A model generated the notes under the pieces. It had not been told where the DNA came from and did not search any database. It saw only the letters and a program-made list of their open reading frames with translations. A stretch of DNA of 40,631 nt from an uncultured Clostridium sp. Lineage in GTDB: Bacteria > Bacillota_I > Bacilli_A > RF39 > UBA660. Below, piece by piece: positions 24,494 to 33,302 of this stretch (the first letter of the stretch is position 1; each line of letters starts with the position of its first letter). The stretch spans positions 76,879 through 117,509 of the forward strand of contig CAMIWC010000003.1 in the NCBI GenBank assembly GCA_946402315.1, given 5' to 3'. The translations under genes were made by a program, and so were the position numbers.

Positions 24494-26176
24494 TTACCAT
24501 CCTTTATCTTTATTAGTTATTTTAGTAGGTTCATAAACCATACCAGTAAACCATACTTCACCAGTATCTTTATCACGAATAATATACATGAATGGTTTAT
24601 TGAAAATTAAATCAATCTTTTTAATAGGAACATCATAGATATAATCAAAGTCACATGATTCATTACCCATACCACCAATACTAGTTGCAGCAGCAGCTTT
24701 AATACCTTCATTAGAGAATTCAATAGTCGCTTTATGATCAGCTATTGCTATATGAGCATTTCCATTAGCAAGATTATTTAAATCAGCTTTTGAAGAATCA
24801 AATACATTAATTACACCAATTTTATTTAATGCAGGTTTTAAATCAAATGAATAATCATATTTAAACATTGGAACAAATCCAGTTAAATCTGTTACATATC
24901 CATCTTCAAAACTATCAAGATTAATTCCTTTTAACCCATCTAAAATAGTATTCATATCTTTAGCAGTTAAAGTATTAACATATTCATCTAAAGATATTTG
25001 AGTTGGCATAATACCAATATATTGAAGTGTTACTCCATTATAATTTTTTAAATCTTTTGCAAATACTTGTACATCCGAATCATAATAGAAAGTAAAATCA
25101 GTTGAACTACTTACATGTTTATAATTACTTTTGATATCTTTCATATATTGAGCCATATAAGTTTCAAGATCAGGATCATCATCATGTTCACAAGGATTTT
25201 CTTCAAGGAACTTTTTATATGCAGCAGAAACAGTGTTTCTTATATTATCTTCTCCTAATTCAGTTATGATATCATATTTATTTGCAACTGCACCAAATTC
25301 AACGCTTTTAGCATTAATACTATTATTAAATTTAAGTTCAGAATATCCAGTCATATCAAGAGTTCCAATACCTTTTCCAAATTTTTCATGTGGAAAAGAT
25401 ACTGCATAATAACCTAAATAATCAGAGTCATATATCTCATCTTCATTTTCTTCTTCCATAACACTTTTGCTTTGAATAGGATTTACCCATTCCATATCAA
25501 TTGCTAGAGCATTAACTAATACAAAATCTAAATCTTTAATTGTAGCATCATCTACTAATCCATTGATTAATTTATTAGTTTTATTATTTACCCAAGAATT
25601 AACTGTATTAGCATTACTAAATGAATCATATATTACATCAGCATTATACTTTGTTTTTAAGTTATCTACATATGTAGTTTTAACATTATCTTTGAAACTA
25701 TTCTTTACAAATAAAGCATTAGCAAATGATAAATTTTTACTATTAGTATAAGTTTTAGCAGAATATTCACCAATTATATCATCTATTTGTGTTTTAGTTT
25801 CTCCTGATGCTCCTTCACTTAGCATTTCAAGAGCATACTTTATTGATAATGGACTATATATAATATTCTTCTTATTATTATTGTCTTTTAAAAATAACAA
25901 ATCAAATTCTGATAAATTGTATCCTTTTATCTTATAAGCTGATTCCACTTTTTTTGTTTCTGTTTTATTTTTCTTTTCAGTATCATTCTTTTCTTTATTA
26001 TTATTTAATAAAAAGAATGCTCCTACACCACAAGCTACTAATAAAAGCAATACTATTAATAGTAATCCTTTTTTAGATTTTTTCTTAGGTGTTTCTTCAG
26101 CTACTGAAGTTGGTTCTTCAGTATTGATTTCAGTATTAACTACTTCTTCATTAACATTTTCATTTAAATTATCCAT
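24494..26176 (-). CDS. Membrane-anchored serpin (serine protease inhibitor)
   Basis: I chose ATG 26176 (MDNLNENV, 560 residues); the in-frame GTG at 26188 lies in the AGGTG Shine-Dalgarno. An acidic cytoplasmic segment and KKKSKK precede one membrane helix at 37-57, a type II anchor that places the serpin domain outside. Serpin signatures are NIIYSPLSIKYALEMLSEGA, the hinge NEGIKAAAAT (489-498) and the C-terminal FNKPFMYIIRDKDTGEVWFTG. By analogy with alpha-1-antitrypsin, G491 would be P15, A494-A497 P12-P9 and the scissile bond near N505-E506. Ala at P12-P9 suggests an inhibitory serpin; Ile at P14 is bulkier than usual. A likely role is protection against host or community proteases. Confidence 0.92.
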   Translation of the reverse strand: MDNLNENVNEEVVNTEINTEEPTSVAEETPKKKSKKGLLLIVLLLLVACGVGAFFLLNNNKEKNDTEKKNKTETKKVESAYKIKGYNLSEFDLLFLKDNNNKKNIIYSPLSIKYALEMLSEGASGETKTQIDDIIGEYSAKTYTNSKNLSFANALFVKNSFKDNVKTTYVDNLKTKYNADVIYDSFSNANTVNSWVNNKTNKLINGLVDDATIKDLDFVLVNALAIDMEWVNPIQSKSVMEEENEDEIYDSDYLGYYAVSFPHEKFGKGIGTLDMTGYSELKFNNSINAKSVEFGAVANKYDIITELGEDNIRNTVSAAYKKFLEENPCEHDDDPDLETYMAQYMKDIKSNYKHVSSSTDFTFYYDSDVQVFAKDLKNYNGVTLQYIGIMPTQISLDEYVNTLTAKDMNTILDGLKGINLDSFEDGYVTDLTGFVPMFKYDYSFDLKPALNKIGVINVFDSSKADLNNLANGNAHIAIADHKATIEFSNEGIKAAAATSIGGMGNESCDFDYIYDVPIKKIDLIFNKPFMYIIRDKDTGEVWFTGMVYEPTKITNKDKGW

Positions 26177-26192
26177 TTTTATTCTCACCTCT

Positions 26193-26198
26193 ATTATA
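26193..26198 (-). promoter_or_regulatory. -10 element of the serpin gene
   Basis: Minus-strand TATAAT immediately before GAGGTG. The leader to ATG 26176 would be about 10 bases. No clear -35. Confidence 0.5.
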
Positions 26199-26256
26199 AG
26201 AATATCATATGTATAGAAAAAAAGATATGATTATTTACATATTTTATAATTAATAT

Positions 26257-26262
26257 TATAAT
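26257..26262 (+). promoter_or_regulatory. -10 element of the 26281 small gene
   Basis: TATAAT, then GAGGTG at 26270-26275 and ATG at 26281; the predicted leader is about 12 bases. It is divergent from the serpin promoter. Confidence 0.5.
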
Positions 26263-26280
26263 TACAAATGAGGTGTATTT

Positions 26281-26376
26281 ATGAATAAAAGGGTTATTCA
26301 AGTAATTACAATAGTATTAGCAATTATTATGTTAGCATCAATACTAATACCTATGATATTACCAATAATACAATAA
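26281..26376 (+). CDS. 31-residue single-pass membrane peptide
   Basis: ATG AAT AAA AGG ... CAA TAA encodes 31 residues: a basic start (MNKRVIQ) and one hydrophobic helix (ITIVLAIIMLASILIPMILP). It has a TATAAT, a correctly spaced GAGGTG and its own strong terminator, a complete transcription unit between two minus-strand genes. Function unknown; a small membrane regulator or a type I toxin-like peptide are both possible, and I see no antisense RNA that would favour the toxin. Confidence 0.72.
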   Translation: MNKRVIQVITIVLAIIMLASILIPMILPIIQ

Positions 26377-26403
26377 AAAATATCTTTTAGAGAAAAGATA
26401 TTT
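26375..26403. terminator. Bidirectional intrinsic terminator
   Basis: Perfect stem AAAAAATATCTTTT / AAAAGATATTTTTT around AGAG. It serves the 31-residue + strand gene and the convergent minus-strand gene ending at 26406. Confidence 0.92.
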
Positions 26404-26405
26404 TT

Positions 26406-26966
26406 TTATTCTTTAATAAATGAAATAGCTAACTTAAATAATACTATCGCAAAGAATAAGTAAGGTGCTAATTCATAATCAAATTGATAGATAGAATTAA
26501 GCAATAGATTATTAAATTGATATAAACTTAAATCTAATACTGAATAAAACGAATAATAAGATAGAATGGATAATAGTGCTGTTATACCTATAACTGTATA
26601 AGCATCATTATTCTTTTTATATTGGAAAAATTTACTAGATAATATATAAGTATAAGTAACATATATAAATGTAATTAAGAAATATGCTACTGCACTTATT
26701 CCTAATACTAATACATTATTAGAAAATATATTAGTTAATCCTCTATTTATAATATACTTAATCGCATCATTATATACATTGTACATAATAATATATATTG
26801 CTATATAGAATAATGTAATTATTCCATATACTAAATAATATTTAGTAGTATTTTCTAATTTCCTTTTTCTAGTTACTTTAGTTAATTTCTTTTCTATTAC
26901 CGCAGGACCTAAAAAGAATAATGATAAATGTACTAGAAAAAACAAAGCAAAGAATAAAACACTCAT
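26406..26966 (-). CDS. Multi-pass membrane protein of unknown function
   Basis: The 186-residue protein has about five hydrophobic segments (SVLFFALFFLVHLSLFFLGP at the start, then YYLVYGIITLFYIAIYIIMY, VLVLGISAVAYFLITFIYV, AYTVIGITALLSILSYYSFY and a C-terminal one), with a basic loop KKLTKVTRKRKLEN after the first. No family recognised. Promoter: minus-strand extended -10 TG-A-TATAAT (26995-26990) and AGGGGAT before the ATG. It is divergent from the flavoprotein gene. Confidence 0.75.
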   Translation of the reverse strand: MSVLFFALFFLVHLSLFFLGPAVIEKKLTKVTRKRKLENTTKYYLVYGIITLFYIAIYIIMYNVYNDAIKYIINRGLTNIFSNNVLVLGISAVAYFLITFIYVTYTYILSSKFFQYKKNNDAYTVIGITALLSILSYYSFYSVLDLSLYQFNNLLLNSIYQFDYELAPYLFFAIVLFKLAISFIKE

Positions 26967-26989
26967 AACTATCCCCTCTATTCTATTTA

Positions 26990-26998
26990 ATTATATCA
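26990..26998 (-). promoter_or_regulatory. Extended -10 promoter of the 26406 gene
   Basis: Minus strand TG-A-TATAAT, about 17 bases of leader. It is divergent from a TATAAT at 27031-27036 that drives the flavoprotein gene with a leader of about 10 bases. Confidence 0.55.
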
Positions 26999-27051
26999 AC
27001 TTTTTATTTTCTTTTCCATCATTTTTAATATATAATTAGATTGGTGGTTTT

Positions 27052-28482
27052 ATGAAAAAGAAATATGATGTAATTATAATAGGTGCTGGTCCAGCAGGAC
27101 TATTTGCTGCTTATGAATTAATTACCAAAAATAAAGATCTAAATGTACTTTTACTAGATCAAGGAAGATTTGCTGAAACAAGAGTATGTCCAATGAATAA
27201 ATATGGAACTCAATGTAAGAATTGTAAGCCATGCCAAATACTTTCAGGATATGGAGGAGCTGGTACATTCTCTGATGGTAAATTAAACTTCATACCTAAA
27301 CTAGGTAAAAGTGATTTATTTAAATATATGAATGAAGAAGATGCATATAAGATTATAGATGATTCTGAAGTAATATTTACTAAGTTTGGAATGGATGCTG
27401 AAATATATCCTAAGAATTTAGATGTTGCTGATGATATAAAGAAGAAAGTTGCCCTTTCAGGAGCAAGACTACTACTTATTAAACAAAAACACTTAGGAAG
27501 TGATCATCTACCTACTTATATTATGAACTTTACTAACTTCTTAAAAGAAAATGGTGTTGAATTACTAGAACAAGCCAATTGTACTGATCTACATAGTGAA
27601 AAAGAAAATAAACATATTGTAACTATTAAATATAAAGGTGAAGAACATAAATTAGAAGCTAGATATGTTGTAGTAGCTCCTGGTAGAACCGGAGCTAAAT
27701 GGATTCAAGAAATAGCTGATAAGTACGATATACCTTATATATCTAGAAGTATTGAAATAGGTGTACGCGTTGAAGTAAGAAAAGAAATATTACAAGATTT
27801 ATGTGATGTTATATATGATCCTACTATATTCATTAAAACAAAGACTTATGGAGATGAAATAAGAACATTCTGTACTAATCCAGGAGGATTTGTTACTAAA
27901 GAAAACTATTATGGATATATCTGTGTTAATGGACATAGCCTAAAAGATATTAAATCTAATAATTCTAACTTTGCATTTATATCTAAAGTAAGTTTAACTG
28001 AACCAGTAACTAATACTAGATTATATGGTGAATCAATTGCTAGAATTGCTAATGTATTAGGAGATGGAAAACCAATTATCCAATCACTTAAAGACTTAAA
28101 AGATGGAAGACGTAGTGAATGGCATAGAATTAATAAAGGATTTATTTCCCCTACTCTAAAAGATTGTGTAGCTGGAGATTTAGCTTTAGTATTACCTCAT
28201 AGAATTATTACTAATATTATTGAAGGATTAGATAAATTAAATGAAATCATTCCTGGTGTAAATAACGGAGAAACAATTCTATATGGACCAGAAATAAAGT
28301 TCTTCTCTAATGAAATAGAAACTAATAATCAATTTAAATTAGAGAAATATGATGTTTACTTTGTAGGAGATGGAGCTGGTAAAGCAGGAAATATTGTTAC
28401 TGCTGCAGCTACTGGTTTAATATCTGCAAGAGATATCTTAAAACAAGAAAAAGAAAATAACAAAAATAAAAAGAAGGATTAA
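27052..28482 (+). CDS. COG2509-type FAD-dependent dehydrogenase
   Basis: The 476-residue flavoprotein starts with a dinucleotide-binding fold (DVIIIGAGPAGLFAAYEL, GAGPAG at 11-16). A cysteine-rich stretch CPMNKYGTQCKNCKPC follows, then GYGGAGTFSDGKLNF, both typical of uncharacterised COG2509 FAD-dependent dehydrogenases. Near the C-terminus GDGAGKAGNIVTAAATG closes the FAD site. The four cysteines could bind a metal or act in redox; substrate unknown. GGTGG precedes the ATG. It is the only sizeable + strand gene right of the terminus, so it would be lagging-strand encoded. Confidence 0.88.
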   Translation: MKKKYDVIIIGAGPAGLFAAYELITKNKDLNVLLLDQGRFAETRVCPMNKYGTQCKNCKPCQILSGYGGAGTFSDGKLNFIPKLGKSDLFKYMNEEDAYKIIDDSEVIFTKFGMDAEIYPKNLDVADDIKKKVALSGARLLLIKQKHLGSDHLPTYIMNFTNFLKENGVELLEQANCTDLHSEKENKHIVTIKYKGEEHKLEARYVVVAPGRTGAKWIQEIADKYDIPYISRSIEIGVRVEVRKEILQDLCDVIYDPTIFIKTKTYGDEIRTFCTNPGGFVTKENYYGYICVNGHSLKDIKSNNSNFAFISKVSLTEPVTNTRLYGESIARIANVLGDGKPIIQSLKDLKDGRRSEWHRINKGFISPTLKDCVAGDLALVLPHRIITNIIEGLDKLNEIIPGVNNGETILYGPEIKFFSNEIETNNQFKLEKYDVYFVGDGAGKAGNIVTAAATGLISARDILKQEKENNKNKKKD

Positions 28483-28498
28483 TTCCTTCTTTTTTATT
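28471..28498. terminator. Bidirectional terminator between the flavoprotein gene and pheT
   Basis: AAGAAGGA (28471-28478), loop TTAAT holding the + strand stop, TCCTTCTT (28484-28491), T-tract on one side and A-tract on the other. Confidence 0.88.
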
Positions 28499-30872
28499 TA
28501 TCTCTTATTGTAGCATTTAATTTATTAGATACTTCTTCTATTATCTTATTAAATACTGTCATTACTTCAGTTTCTTCAAGAGTTCTTTCTGGATCACTAA
28601 ATGTTAATGAATAAGCAATTGATTTCTTATCAGTATCTATATTTTCACCAATATACAAATCAAATATTTCTATATTAGTAAGTAGTCTTCCTCCACTATG
28701 CTTAATCTCTTTAACGATATCATCTGAAGTAATACTTTTATCTACTACAAAGGCGACATCTTTAACTATTTCAGGATACTTTGATGCTTCTTTATATTTT
28801 AATGGTTTAATAGTCTTTTCATATAAACTAGTAATAGATAGTTCTGCAACGTACACTTCATCTTTTAATTCATTAGGATGAACTCTACCAATAATACCAA
28901 TGCATTCTTTATAATCTAGCATTATCTTAGCACTTATTCCAGGATGCATATTAGGTAACGTTTCACTAACAAAACTATATCTATTCTTAAATCCTAAGTA
29001 ATCAAGTAAGTTTTCTACTATTCCTTTAATTACATAGAAGTCTACTTTAACTCCTTGATGTTGCCAATTATTTACAACATAGTTTCCTTTCATAAGGATT
29101 GCTGCTTTCATCTCTTCTGTATAACTCTTATCATATGTTTTAGATATTTCATAGATAGACACATCATCTACATGTCTAGCTTTATTATATAGATATGTAT
29201 TTACAAGTGAAGGAATAATAGTTCTTCTTATAACAGATTTATCTACACTCATTGGATTAGGTAAAACTAAGGCTTCCTTATCAGTATAATTAAACTTATC
29301 TGCCATTTCAGGACTAACTAAAGTATAAGTTTTAGCTTCGTTAAGTCCAAGAGATCTAAGTCTTCTACTTGTTTCTTTTCTTATACCTACATCTCCTACA
29401 TAAACTCCTCTACGAATAGGTACGACAGGAAGCTTTGAAGTTAGATTTTGATATCCATATAATCTACCTATTTCTTCAGCTATATCATTTACATTAGGAT
29501 CAATATCTAGTCTTCTAGTAGGTATTGTTACAATAAATGTATTATCTTTAATTTCATATTTAAAATCTAATCTCTTAAGTTCAGTTTCTACATCAGAATT
29601 AGATAATTCAAGTCCTAGAATAGTACTAACTTCTTTTGAAGTAAATTCTACTACTTTAGGAGTCTTATCTATCTTATCATGTTTAACTGTTCCAGATAGA
29701 ATTTCAGCATCAGCATATTTTTCTAGTAAGTGACATGCTCTTTCAATAGCCATATCAGTATATTCATAACTTAAACCTTTACCATAACGAATAGATGCTT
29801 CACTCTTTAGATTTAATCTATTAGATGTATTACGGATATTAATACCATTGAATATTGCACTTTCAATTAAAATATCTTTAGTATTATCATCTACATCAGT
29901 ATTTTCTCCACCCATTACACCACCAATACATACTGGCTTTTTTCCATCTGTGATAACTATATCATCAGTAGATAGAATTCTATCTTGTCCATCTAGTGTC
30001 TTAATTGGTTCGTTCTCTTTTGCTTGTCTAACTAGAATAGTATCTCCTAGTTTATCTTTATCAAAAAAGTGTAATGGTTGACCAAATTCAAGCATAACAT
30101 AGTTAGAAATATCTACTACATTATTAATAGGTCTCATACCAGCCGAAATAAGGCGTTTTTTAATGAATTCAGGGCTTTCCTTTATAATTACACCTTTTGC
30201 CATCTTACATGTGTAATATGGGCATTTATCGGTCTCTACAGATAGATTTATGTGATTAGATACATTATCAGATATTTCTTTATGAGTAATTTCTGGTAAA
30301 TGTACTTCTTTATTTAAGATACATGCGATTTCATAAGCAAAACCTATATGATAATAACAGTCATTATTACGATGTTTATGAATATCTAGTTCATATGTTG
30401 TATCATCAGTTCCTAAATAAAGATTAGCATCCATTCCTACTTCTACATCACTAGGAAGTTCAGCAATACCTTTGTTATAGTTTTCTTCTGTTTTTTCTTC
30501 TAATCCTAGTTCAAATAATGCACATATCATTCCATTAGATTCTTCTCCACGAATTTTACCTTTTTCTATTTTGAAGTCTCCTGGAAGAACTGCTCCTGGA
30601 AGCGCTACTATTACTTTAATTCCTTTTCTAACATTAGATGCTCCACAAACTATTTGTGTAACTTCTTTACCAATATTAACTTGACATACATGTAAGTGAT
30701 CACTGTTAGGATGATCATTACACTCTACTACTTCACCTATTACTAGGTTATCAATATGTTGAGAGTACACTCCTTCAACATTAATACCAGCACTAGTTAC
30801 TTTTTTAGCTAATTCTTTTAAATCTTCATTTTCTATATCAATATAGTCTTTAACCCAATTTAAACTAATCAT
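28494..30872 (-). CDS. pheT: Phenylalanyl-tRNA synthetase beta subunit
   Basis: The 792-residue beta subunit of the alpha2-beta2 enzyme. Domains in order: N-terminal EMAP/tRNA-binding domain (VIGEVVECNDHPNSDHLHVC, then IVCGASNVRKG), B3/4 region with GMRPINNVVDISNYVMLEFG and HFFDKDKL, B5 domain near the middle (PTRRLDIDPNVNDIAEEIGR), catalytic-like core, and C-terminal FDX-ACB domain (KYPEIVKDVAFVVDKSI ... YSLTFSDPERTL). It starts two bases after the pheS stop, and both are controlled by the T-box upstream. Confidence 0.98.
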   Translation of the reverse strand: MISLNWVKDYIDIENEDLKELAKKVTSAGINVEGVYSQHIDNLVIGEVVECNDHPNSDHLHVCQVNIGKEVTQIVCGASNVRKGIKVIVALPGAVLPGDFKIEKGKIRGEESNGMICALFELGLEEKTEENYNKGIAELPSDVEVGMDANLYLGTDDTTYELDIHKHRNNDCYYHIGFAYEIACILNKEVHLPEITHKEISDNVSNHINLSVETDKCPYYTCKMAKGVIIKESPEFIKKRLISAGMRPINNVVDISNYVMLEFGQPLHFFDKDKLGDTILVRQAKENEPIKTLDGQDRILSTDDIVITDGKKPVCIGGVMGGENTDVDDNTKDILIESAIFNGINIRNTSNRLNLKSEASIRYGKGLSYEYTDMAIERACHLLEKYADAEILSGTVKHDKIDKTPKVVEFTSKEVSTILGLELSNSDVETELKRLDFKYEIKDNTFIVTIPTRRLDIDPNVNDIAEEIGRLYGYQNLTSKLPVVPIRRGVYVGDVGIRKETSRRLRSLGLNEAKTYTLVSPEMADKFNYTDKEALVLPNPMSVDKSVIRRTIIPSLVNTYLYNKARHVDDVSIYEISKTYDKSYTEEMKAAILMKGNYVVNNWQHQGVKVDFYVIKGIVENLLDYLGFKNRYSFVSETLPNMHPGISAKIMLDYKECIGIIGRVHPNELKDEVYVAELSITSLYEKTIKPLKYKEASKYPEIVKDVAFVVDKSITSDDIVKEIKHSGGRLLTNIEIFDLYIGENIDTDKKSIAYSLTFSDPERTLEETEVMTVFNKIIEEVSNKLNATIRDK

Positions 30873-30874
30873 TA

Positions 30875-31906
30875 TTACACATCCTTTCTATCGAATGCAC
30901 GAAGTTCTCTTAAATCTGTTTGATAGAATGTTCTTATATCACTAATACCATATTTAAGCATTGCACATCTTTCAGCTCCAAATCCAAAGGCAAATCCACT
31001 CCATACTTTAGGATCAAATCCACAAGCACGAAGTACATTAGGATGAACTATTCCTCCACCAGCAATTGTAATCCATCCAGTTTGTTTACAAATATTACAT
31101 CCTTTACCTTTACAATTGAAACAAGATATATCCATTTCTACTGAAGGTTCAGTAAATTGATAATAACTAGGTCTAAATCTAGTAGTAGTATCTTCTCCAA
31201 ATAGTTTTTTAGCGATTACATCTATAGTTCCTTTTAAATCTACTAATGAGATATCATGATCTACTAGTAACCCTTCTACTTGCATAAATTGATGTGAATG
31301 AGTTGCATCATCTGGGTCTCTTCTATAAGTCTTACCAGGACAGATCATACGTACTGGTTCTTTACCTCCATTAGCGGTCATTACACGAGCTTGTACAGGA
31401 GAAGTATGACTTCTAAGTAGAACTTCATTATCTTCAATATAGAATGTATCTTGTGCATCTCTTGCTGGATGTCCTTTAGGTATATTTAAAAGTTCAAAGT
31501 TGTATTTATCTAACTCTACTTCAGGACCATCTACTACATCATATCCCATAGACATAAATACTTCTTCAAAATCTTCTACTACTTTTTCTAAAATATTAGG
31601 TGCACCATTTTCTATTTTAGTACTAGGAAGTGTTACATCTACTTTTTCATTTTCTAACTTCTTATTAAGTTCTTCTTCCTTAAATTTTACTTCTAAAGCA
31701 CTTAATCTTTCTGTTAAATCATTTTTAAGTTCATTAGATACTTTACCTACTTCTTTTTTCTCTTCAATAGATAATTCATTCATATTTTTAGTAAGTTCAG
31801 TAATAAGACCTTTTTTACCTAAATATTTAACTCTTAAATCATTAAGCTCATTTAAATTCTTAATACTTTCTAATTCTTTTAGATAAGCTTCTTTTAAATC
31901 ATTCAT
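30875..31906 (-). CDS. pheS: Phenylalanyl-tRNA synthetase alpha subunit
   Basis: Catalytic alpha subunit, 343 residues. An N-terminal coiled-coil arm (LKEAYLKELESIKNLNELND, then LRVKYLGKKGLITEL) contacts tRNA. The class II motifs are visible: GYDVVDGPEVELDKYNFELLN, HPARDAQDTFY, LLRSHTSPVQ, HSHQFMQVEG and the C-terminal GFGAERCAML. A cysteine set CFNCKGKGCNICKQTGW suggests the zinc-like knuckle seen in some family members. GGAGG precedes the ATG. Expression depends on the T-box at 31924-32140. Confidence 0.98.
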   Translation of the reverse strand: MNDLKEAYLKELESIKNLNELNDLRVKYLGKKGLITELTKNMNELSIEEKKEVGKVSNELKNDLTERLSALEVKFKEEELNKKLENEKVDVTLPSTKIENGAPNILEKVVEDFEEVFMSMGYDVVDGPEVELDKYNFELLNIPKGHPARDAQDTFYIEDNEVLLRSHTSPVQARVMTANGGKEPVRMICPGKTYRRDPDDATHSHQFMQVEGLLVDHDISLVDLKGTIDVIAKKLFGEDTTTRFRPSYYQFTEPSVEMDISCFNCKGKGCNICKQTGWITIAGGGIVHPNVLRACGFDPKVWSGFAFGFGAERCAMLKYGISDIRTFYQTDLRELRAFDRKDV

Positions 31907-31923
31907 AATTTCCTCCTATATAA

Positions 31924-32140
31924 TTAAAAAAGATGATACCTATAAGGGCGAAATAATTCGCGGTACCACCTTAATTCATAACAAAAGTTACCTTAATATC
32001 TTAACGCGATCAACGTTTAGTAAAACTAAAAGCTATAGGGTGAATTCATAGGACTTATTATTTATCTTTTCACCATACCGATAATTCTCTATCTAATAAG
32101 TTTATCTATTACTATTTCCTAATTATTGCCTCTTGCTATA
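31924..32140 (-). promoter_or_regulatory. T-box riboswitch (Phe) controlling pheST
   Basis: Minus strand. Stem I carries AGAGAATTATCGGTATGGTG, the GA-motif and distal-loop pattern, and then GAATTCACC, in which TTC (32044-32042) is the likely Phe specifier. The T-box core AAGGTGGTACCGCG is at about 31971-31958. The terminator forms when GGTGGTACC pairs with GGTATCATC (nine pairs including G-U) enclosing GCGAA-TTAT-TTCGC, followed by six T. Uncharged tRNA-Phe would stabilise the antiterminator. A TG-T-TATATT element near 32147 is a possible promoter. This fills the otherwise gene-free 31907-32170 stretch. Confidence 0.95.
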
Positions 32141-32170
32141 TAATATAACAATTTTATAAATAATTCAATT

Positions 32171-33274
32171 CTATTTTAATGAAACTACATATGGATTAGT
32201 AATAGATCCATCTCCTCTAGTATTAATAGTTAATCCACGAGATAAAAATATAACTAAATACATATTATTAGCAACATCATATTGAGCAGAATTAATTACA
32301 TTTCCACCAACTACATAGAAATGGTTTACATCTCCTGCTGGAGAAGCAGTCCATATATTATTTGAAGAAGATAATCCAGCTATCCAGTTTAATTTATTAC
32401 AACCAAAACTTGTAGTTCCTAGTGTAGATAGATTAAAAGAAGCAGATCCTGTTGATAAATTGCAATTATATTGTGGATCATGAGCATTAGCTGAAGCTTT
32501 CATATAATCCTCTAAAGTAATAGTTCCATATGGATAATTACTTTCATTTAAAATACTTAAATGATTATAATTATATAATTTTTGTAATGTATTAGTATCT
32601 GATGTAATATTACCTAAGTAATAATTACCACTAGTCATTTTATTATTATAGTCTAATCGAGAATACTCTTTTCTTAACTCGTTAAGAGCAATAGAACTTT
32701 TCCATCTTTGCAACTCAGTTTGACCAGCACCATTTTCAGTATCTATTTTAATTCCTGTAAGTACTTTATCAGTAATAAGCACTTTAACTGTACCATCTTG
32801 TTCAATAGATATAATTCTACCAGTTCTAGTACCAATCTTTATAAAATTCTTAGGACTAGAACCAACAAAGACATAACGTCCATCAATATTTTCATCAGCA
32901 ACCAAAGTGTTTTGTGGACCATCTAATCCAAAAATATCAGTATAATCAAGAACTGTTTCTTTAACACTCGCTGTTGATGAAGAATAAGTACTACTAGCTT
33001 CATATCCCATACAACTGGTATATGCTTCATATTCTTCAGAACAACTTACTAAGTCTTCTGGATGATCATTGTATGTCTTATAACAAGTTTCTAAAGCGAC
33101 TTGTCTATTAGAACATTTATTTACATATAATTTTTCATCATCTACTATCATTCTTTTAGAACTAAGACTACTATTCATAATTGTTAATATTAAATATAAG
33201 ATTAAAATAATAATTATAAGTATTCCATATAACATAGTAGATATCGCAAACCCCTTATTATTTAGTTTTGTCAT
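32171..33274 (-). CDS. Pilin-like surface protein with class III-type N-terminal signal
   Basis: I chose ATG 33274 (MTKLNNKGFAISTMLYG, 367 residues); the in-frame GTG nine bases upstream is part of the AGGTG site. Basic residues plus NKGFAIST followed by a long hydrophobic helix (about residues 12-33) resemble type IV prepilins cleaved after Gly8, but residue 5 of the mature form is Thr, not the usual Glu. Cysteine-rich segments follow (NKCSNRQVALETC, LVSCSEEYEAYTSC), then a beta-rich C-terminus with NCNLS...FGCNKLNWI and IWTASPAGDVNHFYVVGG. No pilus assembly genes are nearby. It could also be a simple membrane-anchored surface protein. Confidence 0.75.
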   Translation of the reverse strand: MTKLNNKGFAISTMLYGILIIIILILYLILTIMNSSLSSKRMIVDDEKLYVNKCSNRQVALETCYKTYNDHPEDLVSCSEEYEAYTSCMGYEASSTYSSSTASVKETVLDYTDIFGLDGPQNTLVADENIDGRYVFVGSSPKNFIKIGTRTGRIISIEQDGTVKVLITDKVLTGIKIDTENGAGQTELQRWKSSIALNELRKEYSRLDYNNKMTSGNYYLGNITSDTNTLQKLYNYNHLSILNESNYPYGTITLEDYMKASANAHDPQYNCNLSTGSASFNLSTLGTTSFGCNKLNWIAGLSSSNNIWTASPAGDVNHFYVVGGNVINSAQYDVANNMYLVIFLSRGLTINTRGDGSITNPYVVSLK

Positions 33275-33285
33275 ACTAGTCACCT

Positions 33286-33297
33286 ATTATAATTATA
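33286..33297 (-). promoter_or_regulatory. Tandem TATAAT elements of the pilin-like gene
   Basis: Two overlapping minus-strand TATAAT hexamers (33297-33292 and 33291-33286). Only the upstream one leaves the AGGTG site inside the transcript. Confidence 0.45.
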
Positions 33298-33302
33298 TAT
33301 TA

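Noticed and set aside
30920-31144. Plus-strand frames opposite pheS and pheT (30920-31144, 31500-31886, 29848-30081)
   Set aside because: Antisense of conserved synthetase domains; Ser/Thr-rich shadow translation.
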